From contig JADJRH010000001.1 in the NCBI GenBank assembly GCA_016712345.1, positions 372,001 through 436,000 of the forward strand: DNA of 64,000 nt. Reading direction: 5' to 3'. The translations under genes were made by a program, and so were the position numbers. The DNA comes from Polyangiaceae bacterium. GTDB taxonomy: Bacteria > Myxococcota_A > Polyangia > Polyangiales > Polyangiaceae. The notes below the pieces were generated by a model, which was given only the letters and a program-made list of their open reading frames with translations, was not told the origin of the DNA and did not search any database. Below are positions 6,903 through 15,513 of the stretch, one piece after another. How positions within the stretch are numbered: the stretch's first letter is position 1; each line of letters begins with the position of its first letter.

Positions 6903-9900
6903 ATGAATGTGCGTTCTTTTCCCACGGCAGTGCTTTGGCTCACCCTCGGCGTTGTAATAGCGGCGTGCGGGGATGAAGGGCAGTTCACAACCGGGCTTGC
7001 GGGGGCCGCCGGTGCTGGAACCGCCGGGTCAGGTGCCACTCAAACAGGCGGTGGAGGAACGGGTGCCGGAGGGGGTACAGGCGCTTCGGCAGGTGCGGGA
7101 ACGGGCGCTCAAACTGGAACCGGTGCAACCACTGGAACCGGAGGAATCGGCGCGGGACCGCCGTCCAACAACCATACCCCCACTATCGAAAGCGCACCAA
7201 AAACGCCCGCAAAAGAAGGCGAAACCTACTACTACCCGGTTCTCGCGTCCGACGCCGACGGCGATCTCCTTACCTATTCTCTTCCCAACTTCCCCATGGG
7301 AATGACGGTAGACTCGGACACGGGTCTGATCACGTGGACGCCCGGTCCCAACGCCGCGGGCGATGTCCCGGTCACCGTGCGCGTGACCGACTCCAACGGA
7401 GCTTTTGACGAGCAGACCTTCACACTTGAGGTGGTTGCGGGGCAAAAACCGCCCAAAATCACGTCCACTCCTCCCCTCGCCGCAACTGCCGGTGCCATGT
7501 TTGTGTACTCCGCCACCGCGGTTGACCCGGACGACACCAACCTGACATGGAGTGTCACCGGGCCGGCGGGTATGATGGTCGCGGCGGATGGGAAGGTTAC
7601 CTGGAACGTTCCCGCCGGCTCGTCGGGAGGATTTTCGGCCATTTTAAAGGTCACAGATCCGCAGGGGCAGTTTGACGTTCAGCCTTTCTCCATTGGTGTT
7701 CCGGCGTTTAACGGCCCTCCCACAGTCAACATTGCTTCTCCCTCCAAAGACGCGATCATTTCCACCCCAACCGCCGTTGTGGGCACGGTTTCAGACTCCG
7801 ATTTGGCGGGATATGACGTGACACTCTGCCCGCGCGGATGGGGCGATCCGGTGACGGAATGTCGAAATATCAAGAAAGGCCTCTTTTCGGTTCAGAACGG
7901 GCCCCTTGCCACCCTCGATCCTCGCCTTTTCCCCGACGGTGGGTGGACAATCACGGTGGTGGGAAAAGACGCGCAGGGACAGTCAAGTCAGGCATCCACA
8001 GACGTGCGAATTCAAAGCGACAAACTGGGAGCGCTGCGCCTCGCATTCACAGAGTTCACGGTAGAAACGGCCGCCGTCGAGCTGAACTTGGACCGGGTTT
8101 ATGACGGCCTTGACAGAAGCAAAGGTGAACTTGGGTATGGTTGGCGCTACGCTTGGTCAATGGTAGGAAAGGGCGAACAACCCGCCCAGCCCGACGTGGG
8201 ATGGCAACTCGACTATATCAACTTTCCCCCGGCCTATGAGTTGTCGCCCACCAACGAGCATCCCATTACCCTTCAACTGGCCGACGGTCGGGTGTTTGAC
8301 TTTGAATTGTATGTGGAAGTCGACGGCGGAATTTCGTCGGTCCATCTGGCCCGCCCCACTTTTATTGACGCCAACGGTTCGGGTGCCACGATCGAAGCGC
8401 TCGACGCCGGTTTTTTTCCATACTCGACTGTCAACTTCGACCTTTGGTACAACTTTGACTACGTCTCCGAAGACGAGTTTGGCAACATCCCATGGAAACC
8501 CAAATATTACCGCGTTACCACCGATTTTAACGAAACGTACACATTTGACTCAAAAACAGGTCAGGTCGTTCAATTTAAAGACGAAGACGGCTTGGAGGTC
8601 GATCGAATCAACGGAACAGTGAAGTGGAAAGGTCAAAACCTGATTCAGTTCACGTACGGCCCCGACGGCTTTGTAACCACCGCCAAAGATGTCATCAGCG
8701 GAAATACAATAGGGTACGCGCGTGATGCCAAGGGAGATCTCACCCAAGTGACCACGGTGGATGGAACGCTCCACACGTTCACGTACGGGTCAGACCACCG
8801 TATGGTCACATGGAGCGCCCCCGGCACTTCCCCGGAAGTGTATGAGTATGACGACAAGGGAAGGGTTATCAAATACGTTTCGCCGGACGGTGCTGTCACC
8901 CTGACAACCTACGACGACGCCAATAAACGTATTATCCAAGAAGATGCCGCCGGCCATTCGGTCACGTCAACGTACGACAATGCCGGGCGCGTGGTATCGC
9001 TTGTCAACCCGCTGGGTGACGAAACAACATTTACCTATACAGGGAAAAACACCGAACCTACCTCACGCACAGATGCATTGGGCCATACCTGGAACTATGG
9101 GTATGACCCCAAAGGGCGGCTCACATCAATAAAAGACCCACTCGGCGGCGAGGCCGTTACCGTTTTTGACGACATGACCAAGTCGGTCAAGCAACATACC
9201 GATGAAGAAGGTCGTCAATATAAACAAAACTTTGACGGTATCGCGCGGCCGACAACCCTCATCTACCCCGGGTCGGCAACGCCGGTTCAATCTTTCAGCT
9301 ACCCCAACGCAAGCACCCTTGTAGAAACCGACGGTCAGGGCTTTTCAAAAACAACAACGGTGGACAGCCGGGGCCGAACCACAAGCCAAATGGATTGGGC
9401 CGGCCGAACCACAACAACAACCTACAACGACGTTGCACATACAGCGACCATTTCCAATCCCGACGGCACTTCCAGCGTTGTCGCTTTTGACAAACTGGGG
9501 CGACACACCAAAGTGACAACCGCCGGCATGGGGACGATGGAGTACACCTACGGCGCCGGCACGTTGCCGACACAGGTAAAGCGGCCGGACGGCGCTATTT
9601 TAGACGTCAAGAAAGACAAGTCCGGTGAGGTAAAAGAGATCCTCCTGAATGGAAATCCAACACTGCAAACGCAGCGAAACGCGCTGGGCCAAATTCAATC
9701 ATCCAAGAGCGCCAACGGCGTTAAAAATTACAAATATGACGCGGCCGGGCGCCTCACCCTTGAGACATCTCCCCAGGGATCGGTAGCGTACACTTACGAC
9801 GCGGCTGGGAAGGTTGTTTCTATGTCAGACAACTCCGGCCAAACCCAGGTGATCATGCGCGATGCCTCGGGGCGAATTGTTGGGTTGGAAGACGGCGACG

Positions 9901-10094
9901 GCCGCACCATTGGGGTGGGTTACGATAAGAGCGGTAAGATCACTGCGGTGGGCGGCGGCGTTGGAAAAAATGCGGCCATCACCTACGACTCCGTGGGGCG
10001 AGCTGCAACGGTCACCTACCCAGGCGGGCTCACTACCTCTCGCACGTATGTGCCGGCAGCCGATCAAACTGAAGACGCGCCGATCGCTACTTGA
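6903..10094 (+). CDS. Rhs/YD-repeat lipoprotein, N-terminal part (split by frameshift)
   Basis: ATG 6903 with GGAGA at 6892 is preferred over an upstream in-frame TTG. The signal peptide ends in a lipobox, IAACG, followed by a long Gly/Ala/Thr linker. Next come two Ig/cadherin-like domains of the He_PIG type (each with a TGLITW- or DGKVTW-like strand), an Rhs-type entry region and many YD repeats (G(R/Q)xxxxxYDxxG). In other bacteria YD repeats form a shell that encapsulates a C-terminal toxin. The frame ends abruptly at 10094 while YD repeats continue in another frame from about 10073, so this and the next CDS are one gene broken by a single-base deletion (or a 2-base insertion) near 10060-10073. 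Confidence 0.85.
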   Translation: MNVRSFPTAVLWLTLGVVIAACGDEGQFTTGLAGAAGAGTAGSGATQTGGGGTGAGGGTGASAGAGTGAQTGTGATTGTGGIGAGPPSNNHTPTIESAPKTPAKEGETYYYPVLASDADGDLLTYSLPNFPMGMTVDSDTGLITWTPGPNAAGDVPVTVRVTDSNGAFDEQTFTLEVVAGQKPPKITSTPPLAATAGAMFVYSATAVDPDDTNLTWSVTGPAGMMVAADGKVTWNVPAGSSGGFSAILKVTDPQGQFDVQPFSIGVPAFNGPPTVNIASPSKDAIISTPTAVVGTVSDSDLAGYDVTLCPRGWGDPVTECRNIKKGLFSVQNGPLATLDPRLFPDGGWTITVVGKDAQGQSSQASTDVRIQSDKLGALRLAFTEFTVETAAVELNLDRVYDGLDRSKGELGYGWRYAWSMVGKGEQPAQPDVGWQLDYINFPPAYELSPTNEHPITLQLADGRVFDFELYVEVDGGISSVHLARPTFIDANGSGATIEALDAGFFPYSTVNFDLWYNFDYVSEDEFGNIPWKPKYYRVTTDFNETYTFDSKTGQVVQFKDEDGLEVDRINGTVKWKGQNLIQFTYGPDGFVTTAKDVISGNTIGYARDAKGDLTQVTTVDGTLHTFTYGSDHRMVTWSAPGTSPEVYEYDDKGRVIKYVSPDGAVTLTTYDDANKRIIQEDAAGHSVTSTYDNAGRVVSLVNPLGDETTFTYTGKNTEPTSRTDALGHTWNYGYDPKGRLTSIKDPLGGEAVTVFDDMTKSVKQHTDEEGRQYKQNFDGIARPTTLIYPGSATPVQSFSYPNASTLVETDGQGFSKTTTVDSRGRTTSQMDWAGRTTTTTYNDVAHTATISNPDGTSSVVAFDKLGRHTKVTTAGMGTMEYTYGAGTLPTQVKRPDGAILDVKKDKSGEVKEILLNGNPTLQTQRNALGQIQSSKSANGVKNYKYDAAGRLTLETSPQGSVAYTYDAAGKVVSMSDNSGQTQVIMRDASGRIVGLEDGDGRTIGVGYDKSGKITAVGGGVGKNAAITYDSVGRAATVTYPGGLTTSRTYVPAADQTEDAPIAT

Positions 10095-12466
10095 CAGGTG
10101 TTGACGGCGTTACCTGGACTTATGACTATGACGGCGATGGTAACATTACCGAGGTGTCGGCGGGTCCGGGTAAGATTTGGAGTTACGAATACGATGAAAC
10201 GGCGCACGTTACAAAGATCTTCGATCCGCTCAACAGAACGTACGAAATGGCGTGGGACGGGCCGTTTTTGACGAGTGCAAAAACGCCGTCGGGTAAAACG
10301 CAAACGTGGACCAAAGACGCGGAAGGTCAACTGGGGAGTTGGACACGCGCCGACGGTTCAACAGTAACGTACGCGCGCAATGGCGATCAAACCTCCACGA
10401 CGCTGCCCGGCGGCGCTGTGTACACAATGACCTTCGACGCTTATGAAGGCTCAATTACCGACAGCGGAGCACCCGGCGGAGCAATCACCGAGTGGTCGGA
10501 CGGAGATGTGACCACCTACCTGGCGCAGGATGACGGAGCGACGGTGGCTCTCGACTATACTCACAGCGGTCAAATTGAAAAAATCACCGCGAAAACGCCC
10601 AATGGAACAACGTTTGTAACCGAATATGAATATGACGGCGGCGGCCACATCGCGGCGATAAAAGACCCGGATGGTCAAGCGACAGCGTATGAGTACGATG
10701 ATCAAGGCCGCCTGACCAAAGTAACTCGACCCAACAATACCTCTACCGAATATACCTACGGGGCAATTTCTCGCCCGACGACGATTATCCATAAAAAGGG
10801 TGGACAGGTAGAAAAAACGTACTCGTACACGTACGACACTCATGCTCGCCTTACCAAAGCGGTTTCACCGGAAGGTACCGTTGACTACGAGTATGACTCG
10901 CTGGGTAGGCTCACTCGGCAAAAGAAAACCGGCGGTGTCGACGAGCAGCGAACGTTGGATGCCGTTGGCAACACTCTCACAAAAACGGCATCGGGAGGGA
11001 CGATCACATACAGTTATGACCAAGATGACCAGTTGGTGAGCGAAACGGGTCCGGGCGGAACAACCACTTATTCGTATAACGGCAGGGGAGCGCTCACTCA
11101 AATGGCAGCACCGGGCGGAAACACGGTTTTTGAATATGACCCGCTCGACAGGCTAACCAAGGTGACCACGCCGGGTGGTGAGGTCATGGAGTACGCCTAC
11201 GACGGTCAGGGACGATTGCTCCGTCAAAAAGGTCCGGCCGGAGAGCGGCGGTGTCTACCTTTACCCCAAACCGACAGGCGTCTGACGGACTGCGCGCTCA
11301 CGTACAGCCCGTCGGCAACGGAAGCGCCGTCGGCATTTGTTTTTGGTCCGTCAGGTGTACATTCACGCCACAGCGCGGCGGGCGCACGCTACGTTTGGCC
11401 CGCTCTACAAGACAATGTTGTCGCCACAACCGACAGTGCGGGGGCGGTTCAGGGATCGTTCAGCTTTGACGCGTTTGGGGTTCGCGCTTCGTCAGGCGAA
11501 TCGTTTGAGTATGGGTACACCGGTGAACGGCAGGACTCGGTGACAGGGTTGGTGTTCTTACGGGCGCGTTTCTACCACCCTGCGACGGGACGATTTTTAA
11601 CGCCCGATGCGGCCGACGCGGAGAAAGAAGACCCGCGTTCTATTCATCGTTACCTGTACGGGTTTGGCGATCCGCTTACCTATACAGACCCCACGGGTGA
11701 ATTTGGGCTCGCGTCGCTGATGGCGTCAATGAGCATCAACAACATGTTAAACCGCATTGACCAGGCCGCGAAGATGTGCGCCAAGGCTCAGATAAAGAGC
11801 CAGCTGCAAAAGGCCATTGCGCGGTTTATGGTTTCAATGATTATCAAATCTACCCTGGATGCGATCTTGGCGGCAGCTACGGGCGGCATTACAGAATACA
11901 ACTTCCAAAAGGGGCTATCCCAGGTGCTCTGTGGACATCAAGTGAGTGATTCGCTGCTCATGGGCGGAGGAAAGGGATGGCAGTTTGAGTACAAGGTTGA
12001 CCACTGCGGCTACGGAAAAAATCGAAAAAAGGGAGGCGGCTTCTCGGGCAAACCTGAGTACATGGACTGTAGCAATTTTCAGAACGTGAGCAATTTTGGA
12101 ATTTCCGGTATCGACCTTGTGTTTAACGATCAAATCGGCTTTGAGCTGAAAATGAATTATCAAACGGCCGACGGCCCCAAAGGTGAAAATCAAACGCGTC
12201 GATACTGCCGTTGGGCATCCAGGGTTGGAACGTATGTGATGGTGTATGGGTATTTCGACTTCCCGGACGACGCCTTCCATACCAAAAAAATGACTCAATG
12301 CTGGTCGTGTTGGAGCGCGCCCAACAACTGCAACTCCAGCGTGGTGTTCGGCGGGTTGTACGTTGCGTTTGGAGTGAAGAAAAACGCCACTTCCAAGCGC
12401 AGAACGTTTATACCCGATCCCAAGGCGCTCAACTGTGGGACGGTGGCGGCTGCGTTGGCCAAATAG
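10091..12466 (+). CDS. Rhs/YD-repeat protein, C-terminal part with core domain and putative nuclease toxin
   Basis: Continuation of the preceding Rhs gene in a different frame; coding similarity starts just after an in-frame stop at 10070, and the TTG at 10091 is not a true start. YD repeats run to about 11500, followed by the Rhs core (RARFYHPATGRFLTPDA, then YLYGFGDPLTYTDPTG) that marks the point where toxins are released. After DPTG (about 11700) lies a variable domain of about 255 residues: a hydrophobic helical stretch, then GIDLVF...FELK followed by QTRRY. This is a D-(E-x-K)-QxxxY arrangement as in PD-(D/E)XK nucleases, plus several Cys. No obvious immunity gene follows on the same strand. 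Confidence 0.8.
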   Translation: MTGVDGVTWTYDYDGDGNITEVSAGPGKIWSYEYDETAHVTKIFDPLNRTYEMAWDGPFLTSAKTPSGKTQTWTKDAEGQLGSWTRADGSTVTYARNGDQTSTTLPGGAVYTMTFDAYEGSITDSGAPGGAITEWSDGDVTTYLAQDDGATVALDYTHSGQIEKITAKTPNGTTFVTEYEYDGGGHIAAIKDPDGQATAYEYDDQGRLTKVTRPNNTSTEYTYGAISRPTTIIHKKGGQVEKTYSYTYDTHARLTKAVSPEGTVDYEYDSLGRLTRQKKTGGVDEQRTLDAVGNTLTKTASGGTITYSYDQDDQLVSETGPGGTTTYSYNGRGALTQMAAPGGNTVFEYDPLDRLTKVTTPGGEVMEYAYDGQGRLLRQKGPAGERRCLPLPQTDRRLTDCALTYSPSATEAPSAFVFGPSGVHSRHSAAGARYVWPALQDNVVATTDSAGAVQGSFSFDAFGVRASSGESFEYGYTGERQDSVTGLVFLRARFYHPATGRFLTPDAADAEKEDPRSIHRYLYGFGDPLTYTDPTGEFGLASLMASMSINNMLNRIDQAAKMCAKAQIKSQLQKAIARFMVSMIIKSTLDAILAAATGGITEYNFQKGLSQVLCGHQVSDSLLMGGGKGWQFEYKVDHCGYGKNRKKGGGFSGKPEYMDCSNFQNVSNFGISGIDLVFNDQIGFELKMNYQTADGPKGENQTRRYCRWASRVGTYVMVYGYFDFPDDAFHTKKMTQCWSCWSAPNNCNSSVVFGGLYVAFGVKKNATSKRRTFIPDPKALNCGTVAAALAK

Positions 12467-12467
12467 G

Positions 12468-12667
12468 AAACTGCCGGCCTTCGGCGGCAGTTTCGGCGCG
12501 TGTTGGGGCTGGCAAGCTTCGCTTGCAGCCCAACACGCGCAAGCGCGTACCCAATAGGCTCAAGGGGGCGGCGGGTCTACCCAACGCGGCAATCTGCTGC
12601 AAGCCCCAACGCTGCGCATAGCGGCCGAAGGACGCTCTGCGCAGCGTTGGGGCTTGCAGCATTGCCG
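12468..12667. repeat. Three stacked hairpins downstream of the Rhs gene
   Basis: Directly after the Rhs stop: a hairpin at 12468-12493 (arms AAACTGCCG/CGGCAGTTT), a near-perfect 20-bp-arm hairpin at 12496-12540 (GCGCGTGTTGGG.../...CCCAACACGCGC) and a hairpin at 12586-12667 with a perfect 24-bp stem (TGCTGCAAGCCCCAACGC...) extended past a 2-nt bulge by CGGCAA/TTGCCG, loop about 19 nt. The last two share the words GTTGGGG and GCTTGCAGC, so they are related. They may end transcription in both directions or be repeat-family remnants. The rest of 12671-12777 shows nothing clear. Confidence 0.8.
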
Positions 12668-12777
12668 AGTTCGGAGGCTTTCTTCGTAGAGTAGGGGCCT
12701 GTCGCTGACAAAACTGCCGTTGACATAGCGTGCAACGGCTCGCGCTTTTCGGGCTAATGAAAGGCGGGGCGGGCTTA

Positions 12778-13320
12778 TTACGGGTGGCCGCTGAGTTGGC
12801 TTAATCTGTCGGTGGCCTTATCGAGACAGGCCACACAGGTTTCAATCCCGGCCAGGATGGATGTACGCGCGTCGGGGTCGACAATGTGGATATTCTTGAG
12901 CGCCCAGGTGAGGCCCGCTCGAAGTGCTGTGATGGACGGCCCTACCTCTACGCCAAGGCATAGGCGAGCCTCTGTCATTGGGTAGAACCAAACACGTTGG
13001 CGGGCGGGGTGTTTTTCGTTGCTTCCGACGTGTGAGTCGAGGGAAAACGTTCTTCGATAGTTGTGTCCAAACGCCTCTTGGTAGACCGTTTCATCTTGGC
13101 CGGTGGCCAGGGTGCGGCACCAAGCGATCAGGTGGTCGAGTGGCTCGAACGTTTCGCGTGGTTCAAAAGTCCACTCGGCATCGTCGCACCACTCGGCGCG
13201 TATCAATACGCGAAGGTGATGCGTACACAACTGGACTTGAATGTCAGCGCTGCCCGCCTTTTGAATCTCGCCGGCCAAACGGAGAGAATCCGTGACATAC
13301 GCGGGACGAGCGTGATTCAT
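12778..13320 (-). CDS. Hypothetical protein
   Basis: A 180-residue soluble protein with no signal peptide or membrane segment. I do not recognise its family. It is fairly rich in Trp, His and Cys (QLCTHHL, EWCDDAEW, CVACLDK), with a predicted alpha/beta N-terminal half and a helical C-terminal half. It is the last gene of a minus-strand run; the upstream DUF4351-like gene ends 34 nt away. It converges on the Rhs gene across the hairpin block. A role as immunity protein for the Rhs toxin is conceivable only by proximity, and its opposite orientation argues against it. Confidence 0.6.
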   Translation of the reverse strand: MNHARPAYVTDSLRLAGEIQKAGSADIQVQLCTHHLRVLIRAEWCDDAEWTFEPRETFEPLDHLIAWCRTLATGQDETVYQEAFGHNYRRTFSLDSHVGSNEKHPARQRVWFYPMTEARLCLGVEVGPSITALRAGLTWALKNIHIVDPDARTSILAGIETCVACLDKATDRLSQLSGHP

Positions 13321-13354
13321 AGGACGAATGCCATCTTGGGCGCCGGTTCGTAAC

Positions 13355-14353
13355 CTATACTTCTACCCACACCTCGGCTTCTGTATCTGCGGTGAGGAGA
13401 CGTTCACCCCACGTTTCCAATTCTGCAAGGTTGGCGGCGTCAACGCGCCGCTCAGCTTCAATGGATACGCGCCCGAACTTGCGCTTCATCAAACGCAGGA
13501 GAAACGCGCGTCCCTCTTCTTGGCGCCCTTCTTGGCGCCCTTCTTGGCGCCCTTCTTGGCGCCCTTCTTGGCGCCCTTCTTGGCGCCCTTCTTGGCGCCC
13601 TTCTCGGAGCCCTTCTTGCCGAGCCGTCTGTTTTGCCTGTTCCCATGTGCGTTGCATTGCCACGATAAACTCCTGTTCTTCGGTGCTCAGGGTCGGCTTT
13701 TTTTCAAGTACCGCCGACAATCTTAGCAAAATTTCTTCAACTGCGGAACGCTCCGGTGAATCGGGTGGAAGATTTGCAAGTTCTGCTGTTGCTCGTGGCA
13801 GCAATGGTCCTGCGGCCATGAGGCGCAGGAGCAATGTTGATCTGTCTCGAGGCAGCTCATTTGCGATGACGAGCCCCAACCTCAACACGTCGGCGCCGAA
13901 AAAGTAGGTGCCCGGCGGCCAATCGGGAGCCTGTTCCAACTTCAGCTGTTGGAGCAGCGTGGTTGGAGAGCCGGCAGCGATGATCCAGAGAAAAGGCTCA
14001 TCTCTACCCGCAACGGACGTGAGCGGACGCTCATCCGTTGGAGTTTGTCTGCGTTTGCCGGACCTACTTTTGCGCGCAGCTCGCTGCCAGTGGGCGAGGT
14101 GCTTGGCAAGACAAGCCCTAAATTCTTCGGGGTTTGGCGCGTGACCGTACACCTCCATCAGACACGGTATCGATACCATCCTACCCAGAACTCCAAGGCG
14201 TTCGCGTTCAGCCTGGCGAGCTGGATTTGGCTCATGCCGCAAGTCAACGTGTTGCGTTTCTGGTGACACCTCCTCATTGGCGACGGTGACCCCGGAAGGG
14301 CCGAGCACCGCTTGGCCGATTTGTTTGGCGAGTTGGTCAAAACGATTTCGCAT
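13355..14353 (-). CDS. DUF4351-like protein with RQEG tandem repeats
   Basis: A 332-residue cytosolic protein starting at ATG 14353 with GGAGG 8 nt upstream. The C-terminal 50 residues (RLMKRKFG...NLAELETWGERLLTADTEAEVW) resemble the DUF4351 tail found in Rpn/PD-(D/E)XK-like families with many paralogues per genome. Before it lies a charged helical linker of about eight RQEG repeats encoded by 12-bp tandem repeats. The N-terminal two thirds matches the general layout of these families (PCLMEVYGHAPNPEEF, then a helical bundle), but I see no intact D...ExK nuclease motif. Function unknown; relatives have been discussed as recombination-promoting or transposon-linked proteins. Confidence 0.7.
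   Translation of the reverse strand: MRNRFDQLAKQIGQAVLGPSGVTVANEEVSPETQHVDLRHEPNPARQAERERLGVLGRMVSIPCLMEVYGHAPNPEEFRACLAKHLAHWQRAARKSRSGKRRQTPTDERPLTSVAGRDEPFLWIIAAGSPTTLLQQLKLEQAPDWPPGTYFFGADVLRLGLVIANELPRDRSTLLLRLMAAGPLLPRATAELANLPPDSPERSAVEEILLRLSAVLEKKPTLSTEEQEFIVAMQRTWEQAKQTARQEGLREGRQEGRQEGRQEGRQEGRQEGRQEGRQEEGRAFLLRLMKRKFGRVSIEAERRVDAANLAELETWGERLLTADTEAEVWVEV
13514..13616. repeat. 12-bp tandem repeat array inside the DUF4351-like gene
   Basis: On the plus strand TTCTTGGCGCCC is repeated head to tail about seven times, ending in diverged units (TTCTCGGAGCCC, TTCTTGCCGAGC). The minus-strand reading is RQEG per unit. The near-perfect unit identity suggests recent expansion, so copy number probably differs between strains. 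Confidence 0.9.
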
Positions 14354-14496
14354 GACCCGCCTCCCCAGGCTGAGGATGAGCGGGCGGCCGCATCTCCTGC
14401 AATGCGATTTGTTTCATGATGAGAAACACCTCGCACTCTTAATCGGACAATCAGGTCTGGATCATTTCGATTTTTTGGGGGGACCGTTACTTTTTT

Positions 14497-15468
14497 TTAC
14501 GCCACGACGCGGGAGCGGGCTTCGCTAGGAAATTCAACGCCGTCGAAATCGGCGGAAGAGAAAGGTAGATCGAGGAACGGAGCGCGAGGGAAGGTTCCGT
14601 TGAAAAGGCGCGGTTTTTCTGAAAATCGGGTGGGGAAGTACGTGAGTTGAAAGTGCGCATTCATGGCGCGTTGGGCCAGATCTTGGCCGGACAAGATGTC
14701 TGCTTTGGCGTCGGCGTGGAGGCAGGCGGCGAGGGCACGTTCTACCCCTTCCGCGCTCCATGGGGTAGGTTCATACGGTTGGGTGTCAGGTTGGCCATCC
14801 CACGGTTTTGGGTTATTGGGAACCTTCCATAGGGATACTTCACCCTCGGCGGCGAACGGGTCTGTATGGATGCCGTCGTGCCAAACGTTAAAGTGCACAT
14901 GAGGCGTGCTGAAAGGAAAGGCCACAACGCCGTCGAGGCCGCTCATACCCGACAAGGCAATGGGGTCACCCCGGTGAACGAGATCACCCACTTGGACAAG
15001 TGATCGGGCCAGGTGATTATAACTTGTAATGATGGAAGATCCGTGGTCGATAAAAATTTTGAGGCCACCTCGGTGAAACTCGCTGGAGATGCGGAGCACT
15101 CTACCCGTCGCGGCCGCGACAACGGTTGTGCCGGGTGGAATGGCAAAGTCGGTACCGTTGTGACTATCGTATGTGGCCTGCAATCCGCGGTAATCGCGAG
15201 CGACTGTAACGCGGACGGACCAGCCTTCCTGGGGCGGCGTTTGGGTGCGGCAGAAAAAATTATAGATTGGAACTTTTCGACCATTGGCCCGGCGCCCAAG
15301 CCACAGCGGGAAGGACAGGCGAGGCTGAAGGATGCGCAGGGAGGTTAGGTCGAACCGAGTGGGGGGAGTGGCTTCATCACCTCGAAAGGTAATGGAAGCT
15401 TCGTGAAGGCGTTTTCGCCAAGGAGAAAGGCCGAACAACTCGGCCATGGTAATGCGGGTACCGTACAT
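14497..15468 (-). CDS. M23 (LytM-type) metallopeptidase family protein
   Basis: A 323-residue protein. The central region (about 100-215) is an M23 peptidase domain: HNGTDFAIPPGTTVVAAATG supplies the first zinc ligands (H-x3-D), VGDLVHRGDPIALSG is the conserved connecting strand, and HVHFNVW carries the HxH motif. M23 enzymes cut peptide cross-links in peptidoglycan or other Gly-containing peptides. No signal peptide is visible from ATG 15468 (or the alternative ATG 15447), which is odd for a wall enzyme; an unrecognised export route or a cytosolic role is possible. About 110 extra residues follow the peptidase domain. It lies 45 nt after the DUF1349-like lipoprotein gene on the same strand. 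Confidence 0.85.
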   Translation of the reverse strand: MYGTRITMAELFGLSPWRKRLHEASITFRGDEATPPTRFDLTSLRILQPRLSFPLWLGRRANGRKVPIYNFFCRTQTPPQEGWSVRVTVARDYRGLQATYDSHNGTDFAIPPGTTVVAAATGRVLRISSEFHRGGLKIFIDHGSSIITSYNHLARSLVQVGDLVHRGDPIALSGMSGLDGVVAFPFSTPHVHFNVWHDGIHTDPFAAEGEVSLWKVPNNPKPWDGQPDTQPYEPTPWSAEGVERALAACLHADAKADILSGQDLAQRAMNAHFQLTYFPTRFSEKPRLFNGTFPRAPFLDLPFSSADFDGVEFPSEARSRVVA

Positions 15469-15513
15469 CGGCTCTGAGCATGCTCGCGCCGCAGGTCATG
15501 GCCGTCAAGCGCT

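Noticed and set aside
12778..13320. Immunity protein for the Rhs toxin
   Set aside because: The gene is on the opposite strand and separated by hairpins, and no immunity family is recognised, so the link is only proximity.
13514..13616. CRISPR-like array of short repeats
   Set aside because: The 12-bp units are contiguous, without spacers, and are in frame inside a gene.
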